Source of the DNA: Pogonophryne albipinna
Lineage: Eukaryota; Chordata; Actinopteri; Perciformes; Artedidraconidae
Assembly (NCBI GenBank): GCA_028583405.1
Contig: CM053246.1
Coordinates: 28,134,557 to 28,198,556, forward strand
Direction of reading: 5' to 3'
DNA: 64,000 nucleotides
Made by a program: the position numbers and the translations under genes. Of the stretch, positions 43,667 through 54,674 are shown piece after piece; within the stretch, counting starts at the first letter, position 1; every line of letters starts with the position of its first letter. The notes below the pieces were generated by a model that was given only the letters and a program-made list of their open reading frames with translations, had not been told where the DNA came from and ran no database searches.

Positions 43667-44319
43667 CAGTGGCGGAGCCAGGATGGAACCATTGATCATT
43701 TTGGGGTGGCATTGAAATCACAATTATACGAACATAAAAATACATCTCACTAGAAATAAGGGGTTATTTAAGGCACCTAAAACACACCTCTACATTATTT
43801 GGGATTAAGTGGTGGAATAGATCAAAGAATATTCAGTATATCTAACTATTTTTTTCGTATTCCCGCAGGCAAAGTATCAACGAAGCTTATGGCACATTTC
43901 CACTGCAGCGGGGTAGCCCCGTTTAAGCGTCCCTAAGCGTCCTCGCTCAGGCCTCGGGCTGCCTCGCTGGCCGTCCGAGGCCGTGGCGCATTTCCATTAC
44001 AGTTTAGGACCTGGGGACGATCGGCTTTTTTTTTTTTTACATTACATGTAAATAGAAGGGGGTGTACAGAGGCTTGGATAATTCACTTTTGGAAGAAAAG
44101 TAGTTAAATGAATTGTAAGTTTAGTGAGTACATTATCAATATAACGTCCTATTAATGTTAATTATTGATGAATGATGAAAGGTTACTAAACATTATTTTC
44201 TTAATGTTCTAAAATAGTTTGGGCCCCCGTGGTGAGGGTGTTTGGGGTGGCCAATAGGGTGGCCAGGATTCAGGGGGTGGCCGTGGCCACTCCCAGCCAC
44301 CCCCCCAGCTCTGCCACTG
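43667..44319. mobile_element. CAGTGGCGGAGCC element, short form
   Basis: Starts CAGTGGCGGAGCC and ends AGCTCTGCCACTG with exact 8-bp TCAGCTTG duplications (43659-43666 and 44320-44327). Both end regions match the copy at 28757-31161, while its middle is replaced by an unrelated GC-rich segment (43888-44040) ending in a T-run. Non-coding. Confidence 0.92.
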
Positions 44320-44734
44320 TCAGCTTGTCCCGGAGGAATTCAGTCCTCACATTTCTGTTCCAGTCAATAATTCAGCCGCTGGATTTAACCATTTGTCATC
44401 ACTTTGCTGCTCTGTGGCTTTGAGAGGGACTGTCAGGGTGGAGCGGCGGCTCCAGGATGGCCAATAAACTAGAATATTGAGGCTGACTTTCCAACAATTC
44501 AACTTCATTAAAAAAACTACACATATGCAAGTTTTCTGGTTTGATTGGCACATCGTTGACACCTGAATGCTCCATCCTAGTTCAGGATTGTTTGGGAAAA
44601 CTTGGTTATAGTTGGGCATCACTGTGACATTAACTTGAGTTGAGGGAAAGGACAGTTTGTTTTCATGGATAAAATCAGTGACATCATGGTGGTATGACGT
44701 CATATTCCACGTGCCAGGTAATGGAAACACAGGG

Positions 44735-44855
44735 GTGGAAGAAGAATAAGTACTTTTACTTAAAATAAATAGTCCAGTGTAAAAATACTCAGTTATAAGT
44801 AAAAGTCCAGCATATAAAATCTTACTCAAGTAAAGTGCAAGTACCTATAAGAACA
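44735..44855 (+). repeat. abundant teleost dispersed repeat fragment
   Basis: Contains 'gtggaagaagaataagtac', 'gtgtaaaaatactcagttat', 'aagtaaaagtcc' and 'ttactcaagtaaa', words I associate with a very common fish repeat. The family name is not assigned. Confidence 0.55.
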
Positions 44856-47790
44856 ATAGTTGAGTATGACCTTACACCATGTAAACATTATTTGTTTAAA
44901 GCAATTGACTAAACAATAATTTATACTATGGATTTTTTTTTTCAGCTGCAAATGTAGTGCAATAATATTTGTTTGACTGTTTAACAAAATCATTTTCTTT
45001 TTTAAATGTCAGGGACTTGGGTATATATATATATAGGATACAAATAATAAACAATCATAAAAGCATTTAAGAAATGACAAAATCCCATTAAAAAGAGTGA
45101 ACCAAAGGTTGTTTCTACACAGGAACCTCTCATCTCAGAGTATCTGTTCATTTAATGGAAGACTTGGATATTTTTAGTCTGTAACATGTTGTTATGAATA
45201 CATTATTCTATTCCACGGTGGCTCCAGTGAGTATGTTCAGTCCAACCCTTTCCTCTTGAACACTGAAAGCATCGTGGATGTGAAGGTCGCTTCAGTTCAA
45301 CACAAACACAATCCATCATCAACTGCCATTTATTAGTATCAAACCACTGCTACAAAATTACATCAAACATAATGAAAATGGACTTGCATACGTGCTATAC
45401 ACAATGTAAGCTTCAAAGTAATTAAAGTACATGATTTTTTTTAATTTCTGGACAAATATCAATATATATTTATATATATTATATATAGATATATCAATTC
45501 CACTTAAAGCCATATATATCATTCCAGTGATCTAGAGCCTATAAATGTACAACTATATCCCTGGTGGCTAAAGGACCTTCAGACACATTTAAGTAAACAT
45601 TTCCAGACTTCTCTTCAAATGGTTTATCAGCATGATTTGAACATTGAAATTAAACAAGCAAATACAAATAAATGAAAAATAAAAGTCCATGTAGAAAGAT
45701 TGTTCTGGTCAACCGGGTGATATTCATTCCCAGTTTTTGTAAAAAAGAAAAAAGAATGGCATATATGGTATCCAATTTACAGAAAGAAACCAGAAGAATT
45801 GCTGCACCTTGATACCTTGAACCCTGCCAGAGGTCACTCCATTTAAACAAACACCGCACAGGAGACACATTTGATGAACTGGTGCTACAAAGACCTGATT
45901 TGCTGTGTCATTCAGTATATATAAAACCATGTGTAATCGGCTTTTCGGTGCATGAAAACAAATGAAACAAGATTAAAATTTACCGTCAGTCAAATAATGG
46001 AATTCTCTCTATGGCAAACCCATTCAATCCTTCACCAACACTGACAATTACCCCGGAGCTTTACGTGAAAACACTTGGCTGCGTGTGATTCAGTCCTCGG
46101 CGTCATGGAGGGAGAGACCTGCCTGAGATAGCTTGCTTTAAAACCCAGGCAGTATCTCAGGCTCTGCTTCATTGGCTGGCAACTTATTTTCCACTTCAGT
46201 GGAAATAATGAGGGACAGGTTGACAAATACTTGATGCAACTCCTCATTGGCAGCTGCCACACAATCAGGGGGATTTCAAAGGAAGTCACACACCTGTCAG
46301 AAATTACTCTCTTTTTGTACCAATTGAAAAATGTTTTCTTTCAGAATGAATCCAACTTGCCCAGAGACAGGTGATAGAGGAAGAATTTAAATCATTTTCA
46401 CTCTTTCTGCCTGTGCTTGTCAGGGAGGAAAGCATTTCCTGCTGTGCAACAATCATATCTTCCAAACTGAATATGAGCACTCAAGAAACAGAGTTGTTTT
46501 TGATTGTGACATCTCAGTCTGCTGCTCAGGGACGAGCGGTGGCGACTGCAGGAGCACGGTGGCGGCTCCAGGGTGTCGTGTGACACAATCTCCCAGTTTA
46601 AACTGACAAAGGCACAGGAAGGGTTTCATTAACCGCGGGTCAGGAGGAATCCCTTTTCAACACCTCCTCAGCGCTCATACTAGCCACTGACGCCTTTGTG
46701 AAGACCCAAACACTAGTTATCCCCATTAGCTATGCCTTAGTTTTACTGCACAATAATGTAGTTTTACTTATATTTATTTGCAAAATAAAACTGCAAACAC
46801 CCAGCATTGAGTGGTCACATCGAGCATTATGGATTTAAATACACTCTGATCATTTGCATTAGTTGTAATATAAAATGACTCGTTGTCTGTATTTATTCAT
46901 GTCTGTATTTGAAGACTGTAAATGCCACTTTGTATTTAATCGCACAGTAAATGCGCCCCTGTTGCAGCAGCAGACAAAACAAAACACTGATTTTGTCATT
47001 GTGTTTCTCACAGGGACTGGTGGTACATCACCTGCACAATCATTCTTGAGGTTTGTTTAAACTCAAGCTGTGATATTGTTTACAGCAGCAGGAATATTTT
47101 TAGATCATGTCAGGTACAGTATTTCAGTTACACAAAAGATTAATAAGCATGCCCTTCCCGTAATAAAGAAGGGAAAACAAACTCTAATGACCTGATAATA
47201 AGGAGGAGAAAGATAATCTGAGCGGATCTGTTTCTGTTAAATACACATGACTGAACTTAAAGTATGCATCAGTCCTAATTATTTTAATTATCATATTTAA
47301 CTGTGTTTAATTCATTTGTTTTCTATGCTACTTTGGGGTTACATGTGTTAGAATAACTGTTAAACTTAATTAGTGCTGAAGTTTGCTTCTATGTTGACAC
47401 ATTGAATGCTCAGTTTATGTTATAAACAGCCAATGTAATATGAGCAACCAGCTTATAGAGTGTGGAGCATTAGAGCTTTCTATTAGGGTTTGTTATGACT
47501 GATAACATATTTTAAAGGCACATTCAGTACAATAGTTGTCCCCCTTTAAGACTCAGCTGTTGTATCATAAATCCAACGTTGTTAAAATGCAAACAGAACA
47601 ATATGATTCTGAAGCGACCGGGTGAGAGGAGATTTTGAAATGGACAATTAAAATGTGGGGGACGTAATAATACGCACACTGGCATGAATATTTAAAATCC
47701 TCTTATCTTAAATTGAAAAATGAAGGGATTCCCCCCCGCCCCCCCCTGGTGTCAGCTGGGGACGGAGGTGAGGCAGTGATCTCTGCAAGA

Positions 47791-47811
47791 GGGGGGGGGG
47801 GGGGGGGGGGG
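47791..47811 (+). repeat. poly-G run
   Basis: 21 consecutive G, 40 bases after a C-rich tract (47730-47746). The G-run could form a quadruplex and is prone to assembly error. Confidence 0.95.
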
Positions 47812-49085
47812 CTGTTTTCAGCTCGTACATCAACAGGACTTTTTTAAACTGGACTTTTTTTATGAGGTAGGTCACACAACCGTGGATTATTAAGAGTGCA
47901 TTCAGATCAGAGGATACTGAGAAGCCTTGTGCTGTTGTGGGAAAAAAGAGGCATAATCGGCCGCTGATGCACGATGAATGCGCAGTGATTTACGTTCATA
48001 AACATCTCCAGATCACACACACTGAGCGGCACACTCCAGTCAATGATGGCGCTTTGCTAACGGTGTTTAATCCTATGTGCTGTGGTTTCCGGCCATCTGG
48101 GCTCAGGAGGATTTAAGCAGCGTTCGAGGGCAGGGGATCAAATGCATGATACGGCAAAATTAAGATGACTCAGTAATTCAGGCTACGCTGTACAAACATA
48201 CTGATATATTCCCTCATGCCTCGCTAACACTGCATAGTCCCAGCAGTGTTAGTTTCATTAGGGTTTAACTGTTCCCTCGGCAAATCTGTATTTATCTTGA
48301 AGTCAACTTAAAAAGACCTTCACAATTCATCTGTGTCTCCAAAACCAGACCAATGTACTGTTACTGATATCGGGCGATAATATGCAGCTTCATAACTGTA
48401 GCACCTAAAGTTAGTTTAAATAATTCTTATCATTATTTAAAAAAGGAATTATATCTGGGTGGGACTAGTAGTGGTCAATTTCTGGTAAAAGTGACAAAAG
48501 TCTTCTCACAAAAAAGCTGCAGATACTTCATGTGCCATCTAAATAGTTGGAAGAAGCAGCTAGTCAATCCTAAATGTTCAGAGATCTTGATTTAGGTGAT
48601 CCAAATACTAATGTGTGAATAATAGAACTGAGGGATTGTGAGTATTATTAAAATAATATCGGCTAGCTTTAGCTGTCGGTCAGTGCTCCACTTTTGTCTA
48701 TCTACAACATACCAGTCTGGATATTGATATGTAGTCCACCCCTCAAAGATGATCCTTTGAGCCACATATTCATTACGTAGCTGGTTTTAACACCAAAAGG
48801 ACCATTCTTGCTAATTATTGCACAGACATGTTTTCCTCTCTAGTAAAAGCCATGTTGTGATTGACCTAACCCACTTGAAAAGTGTTGAAACAGCTTATAA
48901 AGTCTAAAAATGAGATGCCTAATAACAGCGGTGACCCTGCCCCTGATTTAAGAGGAGATATCTGTGTGTGAGGAGATAGTTTACATTTTAAGGAGGACTT
49001 TCTCTTAATGGTGCTCTCTGGCTCAAACCCTGTCCCAGTGATAATGACAACCCGAGATGTGGGTTTATAATGTAACATGAAGACT

Positions 49086-49091
49086 TTTATT
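49086..49091 (-). terminator. negr1: candidate negr1 polyadenylation signal
   Basis: AATAAA on the minus strand in a U-rich context about 3.0 kb downstream of the negr1 stop. Other hexamers occur at lower coordinates (to about 45340), so this is one of several candidates. Confidence 0.35.
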
Positions 49092-52000
49092 GCAAATGAT
49101 CGTGAATCAATAAAAGGGATTGTTAATACCATTATTGAAAAAAGAATTAAAATCCAGTACATTTCATATGTATGAATACTAGCATGGTTTGCTTAGACGA
49201 GCAACACTCCAGACTGTCTCCAATGTGCCACAATAATCATCACGACTCTGAACAGCAGTGTTTTTTAGTTAATCAGCAAAGGTTGATTCAAATAAATCAC
49301 AAACAAACATAGCCGGCTGGTCTGTAAGAGGTTTGTATTTTTCGACCAGGTTTAAGAACCAACGGTTTCGGAAAAAAACTGTTTCCATTCATAAAAAGTA
49401 TGAATATTTGTAAAATGGCCACCTCAAAAACACAGGTTAACTTTGACATGCAGCACAACCATACTCTCTGCACATCGGTAAACACGCGAGTGTGTGAAAA
49501 CTATGACTACACACTGGCTCTAAAGATCAAAAGGTATCCTATTTTCTCCAAATATACACACATTGATTCTGTTCTATAATACTGTTATATTGGTTCACAC
49601 CCTCTCTGTGGCAAAAAGTAGGTAATTTGATTGCAAACGTTTTCTTTTTAATGTACTTGTCTGACATAAAATCCACAACAGCTATGGCATCTAAATGAAC
49701 CCGACAACATTAGAAACTATGCCATACTGTGCCTTGTTTCAAATAAATGTCACATATCCAGTTTTACAAGTTTCAAATGTACTTTTTTATACATTGTTTT
49801 CATAAAGGAAGAGAATAAATATACTTCTGACCCATTTTCATACCTTAACATTTAAACAAGATCATATGGTGCAGTATTTTTATAATTTGTAAAACAAGCT
49901 GATAACAATTTCATTAACAAACAATAAAATCAAATGTTTAGCAGACTCTTAAACAAATCACCACGAAACGTAAAGGTAATAACAGTGTTTGTGCTTTAAG
50001 TCTTTTAACTGCGATGGCTATTTCTCTATAGGTTTGCAGTTACAAGTTCATGTGAAAATACTGCGTGAAGTAGTACTTGTCTAGTCCCTCGATCGTGGGG
50101 CAGAATATAACACAGCCCAAATCCAAACATTTCAACCTGTACGACAAATACTGATTTTTATAATATGCAACTGGCTTGTTTTGAAAATACCTGCAAGAGC
50201 CATGAGTCGAGAAATGTAGTATTGACTAAATATAATGCCTGTTCATAAAGATAAGATCAGCTTCTGGTTCATGAACATTCAATAAGTAGTTATGTTTCAA
50301 ACTAATGAGCTTTATCTTATTGAGAGTTTCTGGAAGTGTCCTTCTAAAGGAGGTTCATTTAATGTGGATGGTTCTATTAAGGCATTACAGTACAGTATCT
50401 GTTTACACCATGAAGTGAAGATACTGGAGGATGATTATGCCATGAGAGTCGAAAATAAAACAGTTTCTAGCTTTGATATGTTTGATTTCAGTGAAAAAAA
50501 GCCACATTTTCGTCATTAAACAACCTCATGGTTTATTTATTTTTTATGCTGGACATTCACCGGCCCAGTGGCGCTGATCGGCTGCTTAAATAAAATGGAC
50601 TCTCATCTAAAGGAGCTCATTGCACCTTGGGGCATGTTTGCAAGATTTATTTAGTGTTTTGTTGCTCGTCGTTAACATTAAAAGGACTGGAGGCAAAGCA
50701 AGTTTTATTATTGTACGTTTTTAGATAACATATATTGGTGTATAAACCAGAAATCTCAAGTAGCATAACTTCTGGCTCTCTGAATGTCCTTTATTTGTTA
50801 ACTGGTGCAATGCTCTACATATATTATCTGTAAGAGACTGTGATACATTAAAGTATTGATTTATCTGTAAAGAAAAACAGAGGAATAAAACACAGGAATG
50901 CAGAATGCTGCGTTCCCGGAGTCCATTATTTAGATATCTTGCCAAAAGTTGAAGGCAAAATCCTCCAGCGACTTTCAGTGTGCAGCTGCAGGTTTTCAGT
51001 CAGACGATGATCAATAGGTTATAATAATAATAATTCATAGCCTCACGCTGTGCTCAGACGCCCACTGGAGCTGGCCTGTTTCAAAGAGCCCAGTCTTTAA
51101 GAGAGAAGCGTTCAACAGCTGATCTTGGGCTCTGCTTTTTATTCTCAACTGCTACAGTTTGTTGTGACATTCATGTTTGTGGACTCTCTGAAAGAAAACG
51201 TGTTGAGTTCAAACTGCCGTATTGATATCTTCAAGAAAAATGTAAACATAGGGCCGCGATGTTCCTCCCTTCTTACTGTACAAATTCATGAACTGTGTTA
51301 ATGTTCTTGGTCGAAATGAGAAAAGCTGGTCCCACTTTAAAACAAAAGCCTACACTATATTCAAATATAAAGATACGATACAGTATACTTTCCTACTTTG
51401 ACGGTTGCCTGATCAAATCTGTGAGGCAGGCATATAACTGAAGGACCAATTTCAGAATACAACAAAGCACACCTTCAACACTGTTCATCCATCTAGAGAG
51501 TAATCATGACAATACAGGTCCTAAAAAAGCCCTGTCTTTTTGTTCTTTTGAATTTCTTTTTTCAGTTTTTTTGTATTTTTTAAGCACACTCCATAATCTG
51601 AATTTGTATTGTTAGGAATCTAAATGTCTTTCCTTTGTTCAACAACCCATAATACATTCAATACAACATTGGTATGGTAATTCTGTGTACTGAGAGACTT
51701 GGCACAATTGCTTCTTTTCTAGCCATGTACAAAAACGGATGAAAATGTTTTTGCGCCATCGCCTCCCAGAGCATCAAAGTAACTCATTTTGGGAAGTTTG
51801 GGGGCCTTTTTGAGATGATTGGAGGTGGGGGGTGGGGGTGGGGGGAGCACTGATTCACAAGGTGAGGTGAAAGAAGAGAGGAAATAATAATAATTATAAT
51901 AATAAAAAAAACATCATCGTATTTACATGACAGAAATTTCACCAAAAAGCATAGAAAAAAAAGGTAAATATCCCCACACAATTAATGCTGATTATTTCCC

Positions 52001-52109
52001 CCAATCACGGCTTTTCAACAAACTGTACCAGATTGGATTCCAGCCTTCAGAAATGTCAAAAAGGACTCATAAATGCTCTCGACAGTCATTGTGTCCGGAC
52101 TGGCACCTG
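49086..52109 (-). other. negr1: negr1 3' untranslated region (probable extent)
   Basis: AT-rich sequence after the stop codon on the minus strand, with no other gene and few repeats. Long 3' UTRs are usual for IgLON genes. The end is inferred from one hexamer and could lie further left. Confidence 0.5.
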
Positions 52110-52210
52110 CTAGTACACGCTGATGAAGGAGGCGAGCGCCAGCACCAGGCACCAGCAGGCCAGCGGGACGTTTGCACTTCCTGTGCTCCCATAGGGCGCA
52201 GTGTTGGGCG
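52110..52210 (-). CDS. negr1: neuronal growth regulator 1, last coding exon
   Basis: NEGR1 is an IgLON-family immunoglobulin adhesion protein, GPI-anchored on neurons, acting in neurite growth and synapse formation. On the minus strand, the acceptor ttcgcccacag is followed by 2 bases of a split codon, 32 codons and TAG. It encodes PNTAPYGSTGSANVPLACW then a hydrophobic C terminus ending ASFISVY. This matches the mammalian NEGR1 tail in the TAxYGxTGSA motif followed by a hydrophobic GPI-attachment signal; the likely omega site is in the Gly-Ser-Ala region. The fish tail stops about 8 residues earlier than the human one. No Ig-domain exon lies within the window. Confidence 0.85.
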
Positions 52211-53548
52211 CTGTGGGCGAAAACAAGAGAAGCTCTGATTAGTTGTGATTGCACTTTCAACACCTGAAAACCTGCGGGCCTCGCATGGTGCTTCCAAATG
52301 GGACGGTTAAACCTGCAATTACTGCGCCACTTTAGCTGTTTAGAGTTAGTTTCTCCGTTTAAAGGTGTCATTTATACTTTTATAAGACTGCTGCTACTGT
52401 AAAATGAAAGTCTGGATATTGGCTTATGTAAAAGTTCATTTTTTTCATTATTCTTAAGGAGAAATGTTTTCATGGTGAAGTAAGATTTGTTTCTCGTTTA
52501 AATATGTATTAAAATATGTGGGGAAAAACTGGTTGCCACGCTTTTTCCTAATCTAAAATCAGCCACAAATACTTAAAAAAAATAATCTTAGCCAATTCTG
52601 TAATAATAATAGTTTAACATTTTTGACCAACCAACAGTTATTGAAATGACACCTGGTGAGAGGTTCAGAGGCAAAATTACTCCCTGGTGCGACAGCTAAC
52701 AGCTCTAACATATCTTTTCAAAATATGTTTTTTGGGCCATTATTAAATAGATGCAGCGTTGAAAGGGAATTGTGACAAGGGGCCCAAACTAGACACCATT
52801 TTAGGGTCTACACCAGTTCAAAAGTAAAATCTTTAAGCACATACACACCAATAATACAGGTGTTTTATCTTATGAGGATGTGTCAAATCTAGGCTTGATA
52901 GACAGTTCCTCCACTATGCTGCATATGTACTGTAATGGCCGGCCAACTGACCATGTAATTATTCCTATTGGTCCATAGATTTAACCTGACTCAAGGTCTA
53001 ATGAGCCTGAATAATTGAAAACACCTGTGTGGGTTGCAGGTCCTTTAATCTAAAATTCATAATTTAACAGCAACACAAATGAAATGGAGCAGGAAGCACT
53101 ATCCCTCTCTCTGTGGAAGCGTTAAAGTATTAGGCAGCACTGAATGAAAAAACCCAACTAACTACCGATACTAATATATTCCAAAACACTTGTCTTCCAT
53201 TTCATATTTTTCTAGTTGGGTGTCAAAACACTTCTCCTCTTTCACATTAGTGTAACCGAAAAGAAAAGCCATCATCGGAGAGAGGAGAATAAATGAGGCC
53301 AGCACAAGGTCTTCTTTTTCACATTCCTATCAAAGGCTTTGTGTTGTGCTGCTTGTGTTTCTGTGACCAGCAGACAGCCACAGTAATATGACCAGGCCTC
53401 TCCGGAGAGCTGCGTCAGGAGGACCGGGAGGGAGAGGGCAGCCTTTCATTTGGAGGGGCTGCTCTGCCTCCTCAACAACAGACACACTCTTTTAGTCTGT
53501 AGCTCAATAAAGCACAGCTCACAGGTTACAAATCATGCTGTCCGGCCT

Positions 53549-53776
<228 letters not shown>

Positions 53777-54625
53777 TGCAAACAGGCTCTGCTCTACCAG
53801 GGGAAATCATGTGGTGCACAGCCCATATCAGCAGGGTGCCTCTATTTACACAGCCATGTAATTAGTTCACAATGTAACTCCTCTGAAGTGGACCTCACGT
53901 TGCACAAACAAACCGAGCACTGCCAATAACAAAAATATCCAATGTACTCGTACTGTACACTCACAGAAGCTGTCATGGACATACAGTATAACGTCCATAT
54001 CTTAGTGCATTTCTCAGGTAAGTAGCGGATAAGGGTTGTTCTGCCACTGTGCTTTTTTTTTTAAAGTATTAATTCAATAAGAACCAGAGCTGGATGTCAT
54101 TAGAGTGGCATACGGCTGTTGGTGTGTCAAAATAAATACAATGATGCAGTGATTGATCCTTTTTTTACCAACATAAAAGCTTGTTGGAGTCAATTTCCAC
54201 AGGGACACACACACACATCCCATTATCACCTAACACAGCACTGCTTTTACCTGATATTTTCAAGCATTACTCGCCGGCACTGAAGTTGGTTACCAATTAG
54301 AGCGAAACCTACAGCTCAGCTGACGGACAGACAGAGGGAGGAAAAGGGAAGAGTGGAGAATAGAGCGGCACAACGGCCTCTCCTTGTCTCTGCCTTTCTA
54401 TCTTTGTCTCCCCTTTCTACCCCTCTCTTTCCCTCCCTTTGTTTCCCTCCTCTCTCTCTCTCCTCCTATCCAAAGTACAGGATAATGACACAGTTTTCCT
54501 TGGCTGTGAGAGCGAGCCGAGAAATGGTAACCATAGCAACTGCTCCTGTCCTGCTCAGCCGGCCCACTGTTGCCCGAGCCTGAGTGCGCTGCATTGTGCT
54601 AGCCACGCTAGCAGAATCATTTGGG

Positions 54626-54627
<2 letters not shown>

Positions 54628-54673
<46 letters not shown>
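54628..54673 (+). repeat. (TG)n microsatellite
   Basis: 46 bases of perfect alternating G and T. Confidence 0.98.

Positions 54674-54674
<1 letters not shown>

Larger units (their letters stand above)
35496..45330. other. intergenic region between the ucp fragment and negr1
   Basis: Mostly non-coding, AT-rich. Contains an unexplained exon-like frame, a 975-bp inverted-repeat element, a 653-bp hAT derivative and a widespread teleost repeat (all listed). Nothing resembling the remaining ucp exons was found on either strand. Confidence 0.6.
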
